From Brevibacterium pigmentatum (lineage in GTDB: Bacteria; Actinomycetota; Actinomycetes; Actinomycetales; Brevibacteriaceae), in NCBI RefSeq assembly GCF_011617465.1, contig NZ_CP050153.1:1054001-1118000 (forward strand): 64,000 bases of DNA, in the 5' to 3' direction. This document shows, piece by piece, positions 1 to 9,993 of this stretch. The notes under the pieces were generated by a model. The model was not told the DNA's origin. It saw only the letters and a program-made list of their open reading frames with translations, and ran no database searches. Within the stretch, counting starts at the first letter, position 1. Each line of letters opens with the position of its first letter. Position numbers and translations under genes: made by a program.

Positions 1-136
1 CTCGCGGCAGAAGAGCTTGGAGACCCTGGTGGTGAACTGGGGCACGTATCGGGTAAAGTATCTTGATGTCGAGATAAATTTCCGACCACTCATCATCACG
101 AGAAGTGACGTGGCCTACAGTTGTGTCAGCACTCTC

Positions 137-152
137 TGACCGGAACCGGTCA
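137..152. promoter_or_regulatory. Inverted repeat upstream of prpD (candidate operator)
   Basis: TGACCGG-AA-CCGGTCA is a perfect 7-bp inverted repeat with a 2-bp spacer. It ends 21 bp before the chosen prpD start and just upstream of the likely ribosome binding site (GAAGGGG, about 162-168). This is a typical place for a repressor or activator of the propionate operon. No regulator gene is visible next to it, so its cognate protein is unknown. Confidence 0.4.
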
Positions 153-173
153 AGGACGTATGAAGGGGTAACC

Positions 174-1670
174 ATGATCAATCATGAAGTCCGCACCTAC
201 AAGAGCTCAGAGAACCTGGCTCGCGAAGATCAGCTCGCCTGGAAGATCGCCGAGGTCGCATCCGATCCGACTCCGGTCGACTCCGACGTCACCGAGATGG
301 TCATCAACCGCATCATCGACAACGCCGCTGTGGCTGCCGCCTCGGTGCGCCGCTCCGCTCCGACCCACGCTCGTGAGCAGGCTCAGACCCACCCGTTCAA
401 TCCCGGCGCCAACATCTTCGGTCTGCCGGTGAGCGACCGCTTCTCGCCGGAATGGGCCGCTTGGGCCAACGGTGTGGCCGTGCGCGAACTCGATTTCCAC
501 GACACCTTCCTCGCCGCCGAGTACTCGCACCCCGGTGACAACATCCCGGCCGTGCTCGCAGTCGCCCAGCACAAGGGCATCGGCGGCAAGGACCTCATCA
601 ACGGCATCGCCACCGGCTACGAGATCCAGGTCGACCTCGTCAAGGGAATGTGCCTGCACGAGCACAAGATCGACCACGTCGCCCACCTCGGCCCCTCGGC
701 CGCGGCCGGCATCGGAGCCCTGCTCCACCTGCCCACCGAGGTCACCTTCCAGGCCGTGCAGCAGGCGCTGCACGTGACCACCGCGACTCGTCAGTCGCGC
801 AAGGGCGAGATCTCATCCTGGAAGGCCCACGCTCCGGCCTTCGCCGGCAAGATGGCCGTCGAATCCGTCGACCGTGCGATGCGCGGCGAGGGCGCACCGA
901 ACCCGATCTACGAAGGTGAGGACGGCTTCATCGCCTGGATCCTCTCCGGCCCCGAGGCCCGCTACACCATCCCGCTGCCCGGCAAGGGCGAAGCGAAGCG
1001 CGCGATCCTCGACACCTACACCAAGGAGCACTCGGCCGAGTACCAGGCTCAGGCGCTCATCGACCTCGCCCGCAAGCTCGGCGGACAGATCGAGGACCTG
1101 TCGAAGATCAAGCGGGTCGTCATCCACACCTCGCACCACACCCACTACGTCATCGGCACCGGTGCGAACGATCCGCAGAAGATGGATCCGAAAGCCAGCC
1201 GTGAGACCCTCGACCACTCGATCATGTACATCTTCGCCGTAGCCATGCAGGACCAGGGCTGGCACCACGAGCGCTCGTATGCTCCCGAGCGCGCCGGCCG
1301 TCCCGACACCGTCGAGCTGTGGCACAAGATCGAGACCACCGAGGATCCCGAGTGGACCCGCCGCTACCACTCGATCGACCCGAACGAGAAGGCCTTCGGC
1401 GGACGCGTGGAGATCGAATTCGAGGACGGCTCGACGCTGACCGACGAAATCGCCGTCGCAGACGCCCACCCGTTCGGAGCGCGTCCCTTCGCCCGTGCGA
1501 ACTACATCGAGAAGTTCAAGACCCTGGCCGAGGGCATCGTCTCCGACTCGGAGCAGGCTCGCTTCATCGACCTGGCCGAGAACCTCGAGAGCCTCGACGC
1601 CAAGGGCGTCGGTGAACTCAGCTTCGTCGTCGACGGACTCGAGCACAGCGGATCGAAGGGCATCTTCTGA
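174..1670 (+). CDS. prpD: 2-methylcitrate dehydratase PrpD
   Basis: MmgE/PrpD-family protein of 498 aa. It dehydrates 2-methylcitrate to 2-methyl-cis-aconitate in the cytosolic 2-methylcitrate cycle, which oxidises propionyl-CoA to pyruvate and succinate. The sequence matches the family along its full length, including the helical N-terminal half with the motif HPGDN and a C-terminal small domain. I chose the ATG at 174 because GAAGGGG sits at the right distance upstream. An in-frame ATG at 105 would add 23 residues unlike the family. The stop codon overlaps the prpB start by one base and prpC follows, so this is the first gene of a prpDBC operon. A 16-bp inverted repeat just upstream may control it. 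Confidence 0.93.
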   Translation: MINHEVRTYKSSENLAREDQLAWKIAEVASDPTPVDSDVTEMVINRIIDNAAVAAASVRRSAPTHAREQAQTHPFNPGANIFGLPVSDRFSPEWAAWANGVAVRELDFHDTFLAAEYSHPGDNIPAVLAVAQHKGIGGKDLINGIATGYEIQVDLVKGMCLHEHKIDHVAHLGPSAAAGIGALLHLPTEVTFQAVQQALHVTTATRQSRKGEISSWKAHAPAFAGKMAVESVDRAMRGEGAPNPIYEGEDGFIAWILSGPEARYTIPLPGKGEAKRAILDTYTKEHSAEYQAQALIDLARKLGGQIEDLSKIKRVVIHTSHHTHYVIGTGANDPQKMDPKASRETLDHSIMYIFAVAMQDQGWHHERSYAPERAGRPDTVELWHKIETTEDPEWTRRYHSIDPNEKAFGGRVEIEFEDGSTLTDEIAVADAHPFGARPFARANYIEKFKTLAEGIVSDSEQARFIDLAENLESLDAKGVGELSFVVDGLEHSGSKGIF

Positions 1671-2575
1671 TGTTGGGCGCACAGGCAACCCCCGCCGAGC
1701 GCCGCGCCAAGTTCCGCGAGCTGCTCGCCGGCGACCAGATCGTCCAGTTCCCCGGAGCCATCAACCCGATCAACGCTCAGATCATCGAGCAGACCGGCTT
1801 CGAAGGCGTCTACATCTCCGGCGGAGCGTTCTCCGCGGCCATGGGTCTGCCCGACATCGGGCTGACCACCCTCACCGAGGTGGCCGACCACGGACGCAAT
1901 ATCGCCCGAGTGACGAACCTGCCGACCTTCATCGACGCCGACACCGGATGGGGCGAAGCCATGAATGTGGCCCGCACCGTCCAGGAGTTCGAGGATGCCG
2001 GAATCTCCGGAATGCACCTGGAAGACCAGGTCAACCCGAAGCGCTGCGGCCACCTCGACGGCAAGGAAGTCGTGACCGCGGCCGAGATGTCCAAGCGCAT
2101 CAAGGCCGCCGTCAAGGGACGCAGGGACGAGAACTTCGTCATCTGCGCCCGCACTGACTCCCGCGCCGGCGAAGGCCTCGACGCCGCCATCGACCGGGCG
2201 AAGGCCTACGCAGATGCGGGTGCGGACATGATCTTCCCCGAAGCGATGCGAGATCTCGGAGAGTTCGAGAAATTCGCGTCCAGCGTCGATGTGCCGATCC
2301 TGGCGAACATGACGGAATTCGGAAAGAGCGAACTGTTCACCACCGAACAGTTGGCGAATGTCGGAGTCAAACTTGTGATCTACCCGGTCACGACTCTGCG
2401 CATCGCCATGGGTGCGATCAGATCGGGCCTGCAGACCATTCGGGACAAGGGCACTCAGGTGGACCTGCTCGAGGGCATGCAGACCCGTGCGGACCTGTAT
2501 GACACGATCGACTACGCGGCGTACAACGATTTTGACTCCGCAGTCTTCAACTTCTCACAGGAGGGTCACCAGTGA
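1670..2575 (+). CDS. prpB: Methylisocitrate lyase PrpB
   Basis: Protein of 301 aa in the isocitrate lyase/PEP mutase superfamily. It cleaves 2-methylisocitrate to pyruvate and succinate, the last step of the 2-methylcitrate cycle. Visible features are the N-terminal PGAINP segment, the metal-binding DADTGWGE motif, and HLEDQVNPKRCGH, the family catalytic loop with its Cys. The length is normal for PrpB and shorter than true isocitrate lyases. The ATG at 1670 overlaps the prpD stop, and the 3' end overlaps prpC by 4 bp, so translation of the three genes is probably coupled. Confidence 0.95.
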   Translation: MLGAQATPAERRAKFRELLAGDQIVQFPGAINPINAQIIEQTGFEGVYISGGAFSAAMGLPDIGLTTLTEVADHGRNIARVTNLPTFIDADTGWGEAMNVARTVQEFEDAGISGMHLEDQVNPKRCGHLDGKEVVTAAEMSKRIKAAVKGRRDENFVICARTDSRAGEGLDAAIDRAKAYADAGADMIFPEAMRDLGEFEKFASSVDVPILANMTEFGKSELFTTEQLANVGVKLVIYPVTTLRIAMGAIRSGLQTIRDKGTQVDLLEGMQTRADLYDTIDYAAYNDFDSAVFNFSQEGHQ

Positions 2576-3693
2576 CCGAAGAAATCAAGAAGGGCCTCGC
2601 CGGTGTCGTGGTCGACACCACCGCAGTGTCCAAAGTGGTCCAGGAGACCAACTCGCTGACCTACCGCGGCTACCCCGTGCAGGAGCTCGCCGCCAAGCGC
2701 AGCTTCGAGGACGTCGCCTACCTCATCTGGAACGGCGAACTGCCCACCGAAGCGCAGCTGAAGGAATTCCAGGAGCGCGAGCGCTCACAGCGTGCCGTCG
2801 ATGACAAGCTCGTCCAGCTCATCCTCGACCTGCCCAAGGACTGCCACCCGATGCACGTCGTGCAGACGGCCGTGGCCTACCTGGGCGCCGTCGACCCCGA
2901 GGCCGACACCGAGGGACCCGAGGCGAACCTGGCCAAGGCCGAGCGTCTCTACGCCCAGCTGCCGACGATCGTGGCCATCGACCACCGTCGCCGTCACGGA
3001 CTCGATCCCGTCGCACCGACGAAGGACCTCGGCTACGCCGCGAACTTCTTCAAGATGGTCTTCGGTGAAGTTCCCGCCGAGGAGGTTGTGCGCTGCTTCG
3101 ATGTGTCGATGATCCTCTACGCCGAGCACTCTTTCAACGCCTCGACCTTCACCGGTCGCGTCATCACCTCGACCACATCGGACCTGTATTCGGCAGTCGC
3201 CGGTGCCGTCGGTGCGCTCAAGGGCCCGCTGCACGGCGGAGCGAACGAAGCCGTCATGGCGATGCTCGAAGAGGTCGGCACCGCCGACAAGGCTTCGGCC
3301 TGGATCGACGATGCGCTCGCCAAGAAGGCGAAGATCATGGGCTTCGGCCACCGCGTGTACAAGAACGGCGATTCGCGTGTTCCCACCATGCGCAAGGCCT
3401 TCGAAGATATGGTCGCCGTCAAGGGTGCGAACGATCTGCTCGACCTGTACAACGCCTTCGAAGAGGACTTCGTCGGGCGCAAGGGCATCTACCCGAATCT
3501 CGATTACCCGTCGGGCCCGGCCTACCACCTCATGGGCTTCGACACCGAGCAGTTCACCCCGATCTTCGTGATGGCCCGCATCACCGGCTGGACCGCTCAT
3601 ATCTTCGAGCAGCAGGCGAACAACGCCCTCATCCGTCCCCTGAGCGCCTACGACGGTGAGGAACAGCGCGAGGTTCCCGACAACCGGGGCTGA
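2572..3693 (+). CDS. prpC: 2-methylcitrate synthase PrpC
   Basis: Citrate synthase family protein of 373 aa that condenses propionyl-CoA with oxaloacetate to 2-methylcitrate. Visible active-site elements are LHGGANE (His), GFGHRVYK (His and Arg) and the Asp in NLDYPSG. The short length and the operon with prpD and prpB indicate a methylcitrate synthase, not the hexameric TCA-cycle enzyme, although many such enzymes also accept acetyl-CoA. The GTG start at 2572 overlaps the prpB stop by 4 bp, with AGGAGG-like sequence upstream. Confidence 0.93.
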   Translation: MTEEIKKGLAGVVVDTTAVSKVVQETNSLTYRGYPVQELAAKRSFEDVAYLIWNGELPTEAQLKEFQERERSQRAVDDKLVQLILDLPKDCHPMHVVQTAVAYLGAVDPEADTEGPEANLAKAERLYAQLPTIVAIDHRRRHGLDPVAPTKDLGYAANFFKMVFGEVPAEEVVRCFDVSMILYAEHSFNASTFTGRVITSTTSDLYSAVAGAVGALKGPLHGGANEAVMAMLEEVGTADKASAWIDDALAKKAKIMGFGHRVYKNGDSRVPTMRKAFEDMVAVKGANDLLDLYNAFEEDFVGRKGIYPNLDYPSGPAYHLMGFDTEQFTPIFVMARITGWTAHIFEQQANNALIRPLSAYDGEEQREVPDNRG

Positions 3694-3715
3694 CCTCTCG
3701 AAAGGCAGAACACAC

Positions 3716-4543
3716 ATGAGACCAGACGGTTCATACCGTCCGGTCGATCTCGAGGGTTTCGACTTCACCGTCACCGGTGGAGTCGGAACCCTCGTCATTG
3801 ATCGGACCGAAAAGCGCAATGCCATCTCCCGGCCCATGTGGAGGGCGCTGCCGCAGATCATCGCGAACGTCGACGCCGACGATTCGATCGGTGCGCTCGT
3901 GATCACCGGGGCCGGCGGGCACTTCTCCGCCGGTTCGGACATCGCCGACCTCAATGTGCCGCTCGACGACTTCTGGGAACTCAACTCCACCGCCGAGGCG
4001 GCCCTGGCGAACTCGCGGACCCCGACGATCGCAGCGATCACCGGCAACTGTGTGGGCGGGGGAACGGAGATCGCCGCGGCCTGCGATATCCGCATCGCCG
4101 CCCCGGGATCGATCTTCGGCGTCACCGCGGCCAAGCTCGGGCTCGTCTACCCGGCCGGCCCCACGAAGCGCCTGGCTCAGATCCTCGGCGATGCCTGGGC
4201 GAGGTATCTGCTGATCACGGCCTCGATCGTGAAGTTCGAGAAGATGGCCGAACTCGGCTTCTTCCACGAAGTCTCCGACAACCCGTTGGAGGCCGCGCAG
4301 GCACTGGGGGAGCGGATCGTGGGACTGTCCCGACTGAGCCAGGTCGGAGCCAAAGCGATCCTCGACGGTGAGCTGGCCGAGGACACACAGCCGCCTCGGT
4401 GGCTCGATGAGACCTACCGGGCAGAGATCACCCGCGGTCAGGAAGCGTTCTTCGCCAAGGAACCGCCGGACTTCGGCTTCACCAAAACTGCCTGGCAGGC
4501 CGGTTCCGAAGTCCGTGGGCACGGAGTCCCACGGAGAGGATAA
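3716..4543 (+). CDS. Enoyl-CoA hydratase/isomerase family protein
   Basis: Crotonase-fold protein of 275 aa, 22 bp downstream of prpC and probably in the same transcript. The oxyanion-hole segment (HFSAGSDI) and the first catalytic Glu (GGGTEIAAACD) are present. By my alignment the position of the second catalytic Glu of hydratases holds an Ala in FGVTAAKLGL. A classic enoyl-CoA hydratase uses both Glu residues, so an isomerase, a hydrolase or a specialised acyl-CoA lyase is possible. The ATG at 3716 was chosen because GAAAGG precedes it by about 10 bp. The operon suggests short-chain or branched acyl-CoA metabolism, but the substrate is unknown. Confidence 0.8.
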   Translation: MRPDGSYRPVDLEGFDFTVTGGVGTLVIDRTEKRNAISRPMWRALPQIIANVDADDSIGALVITGAGGHFSAGSDIADLNVPLDDFWELNSTAEAALANSRTPTIAAITGNCVGGGTEIAAACDIRIAAPGSIFGVTAAKLGLVYPAGPTKRLAQILGDAWARYLLITASIVKFEKMAELGFFHEVSDNPLEAAQALGERIVGLSRLSQVGAKAILDGELAEDTQPPRWLDETYRAEITRGQEAFFAKEPPDFGFTKTAWQAGSEVRGHGVPRRG

Positions 4544-4552
4544 ACTGAGCGA

Positions 4553-5530
4553 ATGCGCCTAGCAGTCCTCGATATCGGCTCCAACAGCGTCCACCTCCTG
4601 GTCGTCGACGCCCACGTCGGAGCACCGCCCCTGCCGGCCACCTCGCACAAGGAGGTGCTCCGACTCGCGGAGTACTTAGGCGATGACGGATCGATTGATG
4701 CCGAAGGGCAGGAACGGCTGCGTTCCTTCATCACCGATGCCGTCGAGATCGCCGAGGATCAGGGAGCGGAGCAGATCCTCGCATTCGCCACCTCAGCGGT
4801 CAGGGAAGCTCCGAACGGGATCGGTCTCATCGAATCGATCAACGCTCAGCTCGGGGTCACCCTCAACGTCATGTCGGGCCGCGACGAAGCCCGCGTGACC
4901 TTCCTCGCCGCCCGTCGCTGGTTCGGGTGGTCGGCCGGAAAGATCCTGCTGCTCGACATCGGCGGCGGATCACTGGAGATCGCGGCAGGTCAGGACGAAT
5001 ACCCGCAGGCAGCTGTTTCGATCCCACTCGGCGCCGGACGCACCTATTCGGACTTCCTACCGGACCCGGTGCCCGCCGCAGAAGACATCCACCGACTGCG
5101 CAAGCATGCCCGGGCGCAGATCGGACGTATCGCCGGCGACATCAATCGGGTCGGAGTGCCTGACCAGGTCGTCGGTTCGTCGAAGACCTTCCGCTCCCTG
5201 GCGCGCATCGCCGGTGCCGCTCCGAGCGGCGACGGAATCTATGCTCCCAGGAAGCTCTTCCGCCGCGACCTCGAAGGCATCATCGACACCCTCGCATCCC
5301 GCACCCCCGAAGAGCGGGCGACCCTGCCCGGCGTCTCCGAGGCGCGTGCCGGTCAGGTGCTGGCCGGAGCGATCGTCGCCGAGGCGGCCTTCACGATCTT
5401 CGACATCGGCGTGATGAACATCTCCCCATGGGCGCTGCGCGAAGGCATCATCATGCGCAAACTCGACCTCCTCGACTCTGCCGAGCAGTCCTCGGCGATG
5501 CGCGTGGAGACCGTCTCCGCCCTCGACTGA
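4553..5530 (+). CDS. Ppx/GppA family exopolyphosphatase
   Basis: Protein of 325 aa in the ASKHA fold Ppx/GppA family, which hydrolyses inorganic polyphosphate or pppGpp. The N-terminal phosphate-binding motif LDIGSNSVHLLV and the second motif LDIGGGSLE are clear. It lacks the C-terminal HD-like domain of E. coli Ppx, giving the short two-domain form common in actinobacteria. It starts 9 bp after the enoyl-CoA hydratase-like gene and a hairpin terminator follows. Whether polyphosphate or pppGpp is the main substrate cannot be told from sequence. Confidence 0.85.
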   Translation: MRLAVLDIGSNSVHLLVVDAHVGAPPLPATSHKEVLRLAEYLGDDGSIDAEGQERLRSFITDAVEIAEDQGAEQILAFATSAVREAPNGIGLIESINAQLGVTLNVMSGRDEARVTFLAARRWFGWSAGKILLLDIGGGSLEIAAGQDEYPQAAVSIPLGAGRTYSDFLPDPVPAAEDIHRLRKHARAQIGRIAGDINRVGVPDQVVGSSKTFRSLARIAGAAPSGDGIYAPRKLFRRDLEGIIDTLASRTPEERATLPGVSEARAGQVLAGAIVAEAAFTIFDIGVMNISPWALREGIIMRKLDLLDSAEQSSAMRVETVSALD

Positions 5531-5589
5531 GCCGCCCTCACGGACCTCGCAACGGCTGCCCGTCACGCCGCGCTTCGGCCGCCGATCTC

Positions 5590-5645
5590 AGCAGGCTTTC
5601 GCTACCGGTCGGTATCGCCGTTCAGAATAGCCTGCTAGTTTTTGA
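5590..5645 (+). terminator. Hairpin terminator after ppx-like gene
   Basis: AGCAGGCT at 5590-5597 pairs with AGCCTGCT at 5629-5636, and inside the loop TACCG-GT-CGGTA forms a second stem. The sequence AGTTTTTGATTATT follows directly. A nested stem followed by a T-rich stretch fits an intrinsic terminator separating the ppx operon from glpD. Confidence 0.6.
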
Positions 5646-5733
5646 TTATTCGCCGCAGTGCGCCCTCGGCATCAACCGCTGGGGTGACAATGGTGAATGA
5701 CAACAACGTCTGAAAGAAAGCGCGCTTCTGCCG

Positions 5734-7452
5734 ATGCGAAATGGTGAGCTGTCCCCGAACTTCCGTGACCAGGCACTCGAGACACTGAAGAAGACGAGCG
5801 CGGCCGACCCGCTCGACGTCTTCGTCGTCGGTGGGGGAGTGACGGGAGCAGGATCGGCCTTCGACGCAGCTACGCGCGGACTCAAAGTCGGTGTCGTCGA
5901 CGCGAAGGACTGGGCTTCGGGAACCTCCTCTCGATCATCGAAGCTCATGCACGGCGGACTGCGCTACCTCGAGATGCTCGACTTCAAACTCGTCGCCGAG
6001 GCTCTGAAGGAACGCGATCTGCTGCTCCAGCACACCGCGCCCCACCTCGTCGAACCCGTCGCTTTCGTCTTCCCCTTCGAACACCGCCTCATCGACCGTG
6101 CCTTCATCGGCTCCGGAGTGTTGCTCTACGACACGATGGCCACCCGGCCCGGCCGCAAACGCGCCGTGCCGATGCACCGGCACCTGGGCAAGAAGGCACT
6201 GAGCTCACACTTCCCGGGCCTGGCCGATGACGCCGCCGTCGGAGCTCTCGAATACTACGACGCGAAGGTCGACGACGCCCGCTTCGTCATGACCCTGGTC
6301 CGTTCGGCTGTGAGCTACGGAGCCGCAGCCGCCAACCACGTCTCCGTCATCGGCTACCTCCACGACGGCGACCAGGTCACCGGCGTGCACGCCCGGGACG
6401 AGATCAGCGGTGAGGAATTCGACATCCACGCCCGCCGCACCATCCTCGCCGGAGGCGTCTGGACCGAAGAGCAGCAGGATCTGGCGAAGGCCGACGCCGG
6501 GCTCAAGGTGCTCGCCTCCAAGGGCGTGCACATCACCGTGGCCGAAGACAAGATCAAGGCCGACCCGAACACCGGAATCATCTCGAAGACGGAGAAATCC
6601 GTCCTCTTCGTCATCCCCTGGGAAGGCTATTGGGTCATCGGCACCACCGACACCCCGTGGAACGAAGACGTCGACGCCCCGGTGGCGACCTCGCAGGACA
6701 TCGACTACCTGCTCGAACACGCCAACGCCATCCTCGCCGACAAACTCACCCGCGACGACGTCATCGGCGTCTACTCCGGACTGCGGCCGCTGCTCCAGCC
6801 GGTCGTCAAAGAGGGACAGGCTTCGACGAAGGTCTCCCGCGAACACACCGTCATGGAGGTCGAGCCGGCTCTGGCCGCGATCGCCGGAGGAAAGTTCACC
6901 ACCTACCGAGTGATGGCCGAAGACGCCGTCGACTTCGTCCTCGGCGACGATGCGAAGGACCGCCGGTCACTCACCGAATCGGTGCCGCTGCTCGGTGCCC
7001 AGGGAGTGGGTGCGCTGCGGCGCGGCCAGTCCGGGATCGCAGAGAAGTACGGCTGGGACGAAGACCGCGTCAAACGGCTCATCCGCCGCTACGGCACCCT
7101 CATCGAGGATCTTCTCGACCTCGTCGATGAGGATCCCGAACTCGGTCAGCCGCTGGAAGCCGCCGAGCGCTACCTGCGCGTCGAAGCCCACTACGCGGCC
7201 GCCGCGGAGGGGGCCGTCCACCTCAGTGACATCCTGGAGAGGCGGATGCGGCTGAACTACGAAGCCGCGGACCGGGGGAAGAACGCCGCCGAGGCGGTCG
7301 CTGCCATCGTCGCACCGGTCCTCGGCTGGGACGCCGATCGGCAGTCGACCGAGGTCGAGGACTTCCATACCCACGTCGACGCCCAGGTCGCGGCCGAGTC
7401 CACCGACGATGACGCCTCGGCGGCGGCCCTGGTCGGCACGACTCTCCACTGA
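5734..7452 (+). CDS. glpD: Glycerol-3-phosphate dehydrogenase (aerobic) GlpD
   Basis: FAD-dependent sn-glycerol-3-phosphate dehydrogenase of 572 aa. It oxidises glycerol-3-phosphate to dihydroxyacetone phosphate at the membrane and passes electrons to menaquinone. The N-terminal dinucleotide-binding motif VVGGGVTGAG is at residues 32-41, followed by SSRSSKLMHGGLRYL. A C-terminal DAO_C domain completes the usual length. It is followed by glpF and glpK in the same direction, forming a glycerol utilisation cluster. The 132-bp gap before glpF could hold a second promoter. No glpR-type regulator is in the window. Confidence 0.94.
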   Translation: MRNGELSPNFRDQALETLKKTSAADPLDVFVVGGGVTGAGSAFDAATRGLKVGVVDAKDWASGTSSRSSKLMHGGLRYLEMLDFKLVAEALKERDLLLQHTAPHLVEPVAFVFPFEHRLIDRAFIGSGVLLYDTMATRPGRKRAVPMHRHLGKKALSSHFPGLADDAAVGALEYYDAKVDDARFVMTLVRSAVSYGAAAANHVSVIGYLHDGDQVTGVHARDEISGEEFDIHARRTILAGGVWTEEQQDLAKADAGLKVLASKGVHITVAEDKIKADPNTGIISKTEKSVLFVIPWEGYWVIGTTDTPWNEDVDAPVATSQDIDYLLEHANAILADKLTRDDVIGVYSGLRPLLQPVVKEGQASTKVSREHTVMEVEPALAAIAGGKFTTYRVMAEDAVDFVLGDDAKDRRSLTESVPLLGAQGVGALRRGQSGIAEKYGWDEDRVKRLIRRYGTLIEDLLDLVDEDPELGQPLEAAERYLRVEAHYAAAAEGAVHLSDILERRMRLNYEAADRGKNAAEAVAAIVAPVLGWDADRQSTEVEDFHTHVDAQVAAESTDDDASAAALVGTTLH

Positions 7453-7584
7453 ACCGTGCACAGCGAAGTGCAGGAGCACAACCGAATATCGACAACTGAA
7501 TATCGACCGACCTCGGAGCACCCTCCGGGCCGACTATCGACCGGAACACCCACCGGAAAGACAAACAATAGGAGTTTGTGAGAT

Positions 7585-8307
7585 ATGGGCACCATCTTCC
7601 TCTTCGAGATCACCGGTACGGCGATGCTCATGCTGCTCGGCGTCGGCGTCGTCGCCAACGTCGTCCTCGGCAAGACCAAAGGCAACGGCGGCGGCTGGCT
7701 GCTGATCTCCTTCGGCTGGGGCCTCGCGGTCTTCGCCGGTGTCTTCGTCGCCTACAAGACCGGCGCACACCTCAACCCGGCCGTGACCTTCGGCATCCTC
7801 GCCAGCGGGGCCGAGGAATACGCTCCCGGCATCGCCGTGACCTTCGGCAATACGATCGCCTACCTGGCGGCCGAGCTGATCGGCGCGATGCTCGGAGCCG
7901 CCCTCGCCTGGGCCGTGTACAAAAAGCACTACGACGAGGAGAAGGACGCCGGAAACATCCTCGGCACCTTCTCGACCGGGCCGGAGATCCGCTCCTATGG
8001 GTGGAACTTCGTCACCGAGGTCATCGCGACCTTCGTCCTCGTGTTCGTCATCCTTCTCTTCGGCAAGACCCCGCACGAGCTCGGACCATTGGCCGTCGGC
8101 CTCCTCGTCGTCGTCATCGGTGCGTCCTTGGGCGGACCGACCGGCTACGCCATCAACCCCGCACGTGACCTCGGCCCGCGCATCGTCCACGCTCTGCTGC
8201 CGATCCCGAACAAGGGCGGCTCCGACTGGGCCTATTCGTGGGTGCCGATCGCCGGACCGCTGGTCGGCGGCGTCGTCGCCGGCCTGGCCTCACAGGCGTT
8301 CGTCTGA
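7585..8307 (+). CDS. glpF: Glycerol uptake facilitator GlpF (MIP channel)
   Basis: Membrane channel of 240 aa in the aquaporin/MIP family that lets glycerol diffuse into the cell. Both pore motifs are present, NPAV in HLNPAVTFG near residue 56 and NPAR in AINPARDLGPR near residue 193. The Asp after the second NPAR is typical of aquaglyceroporins. About six membrane segments and two half-helices are visible. AGGAG lies about 9 bp before the ATG. It sits between glpD and glpK, so imported glycerol is trapped by the kinase encoded next. Confidence 0.94.
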   Translation: MGTIFLFEITGTAMLMLLGVGVVANVVLGKTKGNGGGWLLISFGWGLAVFAGVFVAYKTGAHLNPAVTFGILASGAEEYAPGIAVTFGNTIAYLAAELIGAMLGAALAWAVYKKHYDEEKDAGNILGTFSTGPEIRSYGWNFVTEVIATFVLVFVILLFGKTPHELGPLAVGLLVVVIGASLGGPTGYAINPARDLGPRIVHALLPIPNKGGSDWAYSWVPIAGPLVGGVVAGLASQAFV

Positions 8308-8365
8308 GTAGGGTCACAGTTAACCGAGTTCGATCACAGCCAACCACTTCGACACAGGAGTCAGA

Positions 8366-9898
8366 ATGAGTCAGGAAAAGTTCATCCTCGCCATCGACCA
8401 GGGCACCACCTCCTCGCGGGCGATCGTCTTCAACTATGACGGGCAGATCGTGTCGTCCGGCCAGCTCGAGCACGAGCAGATCTTCCCTCGCGCCGGCTGG
8501 GTCGAGCACGACCCGGTTGAGATCATCAAGAACACGAACGAGGCGATCGGCCAGGCTCTCACCCGGGCGAACATCAACCGCCACCAGCTCGAAGGCGTGG
8601 GCATCACCAACCAGCGTGAGACCACCGTGATCTGGAACAAGAACACCGGCGAACCCGTCTACAACGCCATCGTGTGGCAGGATGCCCGAACCCAGAAGGT
8701 CTGCGACGAACTCGCCGGGGACGATGGACCGGACAAATACAAGGACCGGGTGGGTCTGCCGCTGGCCACCTACTTCGCCGGACCGAAGGCCAAGTGGATC
8801 TTCGACAACGTCGACGGGGTCAAGGAAGCCGCCGCGGCCGGGGACCTGCTCTTCGGCACCATGGACACCTGGGTGATCTGGAACCTCACCGGCGGAGTCA
8901 ACGGCGGAATCCACGTCACCGACGTCACGAACGCCTCGCGGACGATGCTGATGAACATCGACACGCTCGACTGGAACCCCGATATCGCGGCCGATATGGG
9001 CATCCCCGTCGAGATGCTGCCCGAGATCAGGTCCTGCTCGGAGATCTACGGCTACGGGGCGAAGAACGGGCTCATCATCGACACCCCGATCTGCGGCATC
9101 CTCGGTGATCAGCAGGCGGCGACGTTCGGTCAGGCGTGCTTCGAGAAGGGGCAGGCGAAGAACACCTACGGCACCGGCAACTTCATGCTCATCAACACCG
9201 GCAATGAGCCGGTGGCCAGCAAGAACGGGCTGCTCACCACGGTCGCGTACAAGATCGGCGAGGACGAAGCCGTCTACGCACTCGAAGGATCGGTGGCCGT
9301 GACCGGTTCGCTCGTGCAGTGGCTGCGCGACAACTTCGGCATCATCAACGACGCTCCCGAGGTCGAGACCCTGGCCAAGCAGGTCGACGACAACGGCGGC
9401 TGCTATATCGTGCCCGCGTTCTCCGGACTCTTCGCCCCGCACTGGGAGTCCGATGCCCGCGGTGTGATGGTGGGTCTGACCCGGTATGTGAACAAGAACC
9501 ACATCGCCCGTGCCGCCCTGGAATCCGTGGCCTTCCAGTCACGCGAGGTCCTCGACTCGATGAACCTCGACTCCGGTGTCGAGCTCACCGAGCTCAAGGT
9601 CGACGGAGGCATGGTCGCGAACGAGACTCTCATGCAGTTCCAGGCCGACCTCCTCGGCGTGCCCGTCATCCGACCCGAGGTCATCGAGACCACGGCGCTG
9701 GGTGCGGCGTACGCGGCGGGCATCGCCGTGAAGTTCTGGAACGGTGAGGAGGACGTGCGGAAGAACTGGCGCGAGGACAAGCGCTGGAATCCGTCGATGG
9801 ACGACGAGACCGTCGACCGCCTCTACCGCCTCTGGAACAAGGCCGTCGAACGCTCCAAGGGATGGGTCGACGAGGACACCGAAACCCTCTACGGCTGA
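8366..9898 (+). CDS. glpK: Glycerol kinase GlpK
   Basis: FGGY-family kinase of 510 aa that phosphorylates glycerol with ATP to glycerol-3-phosphate, the substrate of GlpD. The N-terminal ATP-binding motif [25 protein letters not shown] and the C-terminal KVDGGMVAN are all visible. The length is typical. CACAGGAG precedes the ATG by 7 bp. The TGA stop codon is the first part of a palindromic repeat whose second copy lies at 52252-52319. This suggests that the element landed at, or replaced, the original 3' end. Confidence 0.96.
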   Translation: MSQEKFILAIDQGTTSSRAIVFNYDGQIVSSGQLEHEQIFPRAGWVEHDPVEIIKNTNEAIGQALTRANINRHQLEGVGITNQRETTVIWNKNTGEPVYNAIVWQDARTQKVCDELAGDDGPDKYKDRVGLPLATYFAGPKAKWIFDNVDGVKEAAAAGDLLFGTMDTWVIWNLTGGVNGGIHVTDVTNASRTMLMNIDTLDWNPDIAADMGIPVEMLPEIRSCSEIYGYGAKNGLIIDTPICGILGDQQAATFGQACFEKGQAKNTYGTGNFMLINTGNEPVASKNGLLTTVAYKIGEDEAVYALEGSVAVTGSLVQWLRDNFGIINDAPEVETLAKQVDDNGGCYIVPAFSGLFAPHWESDARGVMVGLTRYVNKNHIARAALESVAFQSREVLDSMNLDSGVELTELKVDGGMVANETLMQFQADLLGVPVIRPEVIETTALGAAYAAGIAVKFWNGEEDVRKNWREDKRWNPSMDDETVDRLYRLWNKAVERSKGWVDEDTETLYG

Positions 9899-9959
9899 AT
9901 TACTACCTGACGGCGGCCCAGCAACCTTGCGCGAGGTTGCTGGGCCGCCGTCAGGTAGT
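9895..9959. repeat. Long palindromic repeat, copy 1
   Basis: A 58-nt imperfect palindrome (core 9902-9959) with arms ACTACCTGACGGCGG and CCGCCGTCAGGTAGT around GCAACCTTGCGCGAGGTTGC. It is almost the same as the element at 52252-52319. Identity extends left of the palindrome through CTGAATT, so the repeat includes the glpK stop codon. One arm position is C:G here and T:A in the other copy, a compensatory change that keeps the stem paired. It could act as a strong bidirectional terminator or be a REP-like mobile palindrome. Confidence 0.85.
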
Positions 9960-9993
9960 TCTGGGGCGGGGAGTCCGCGTTAAACTGGACGTG

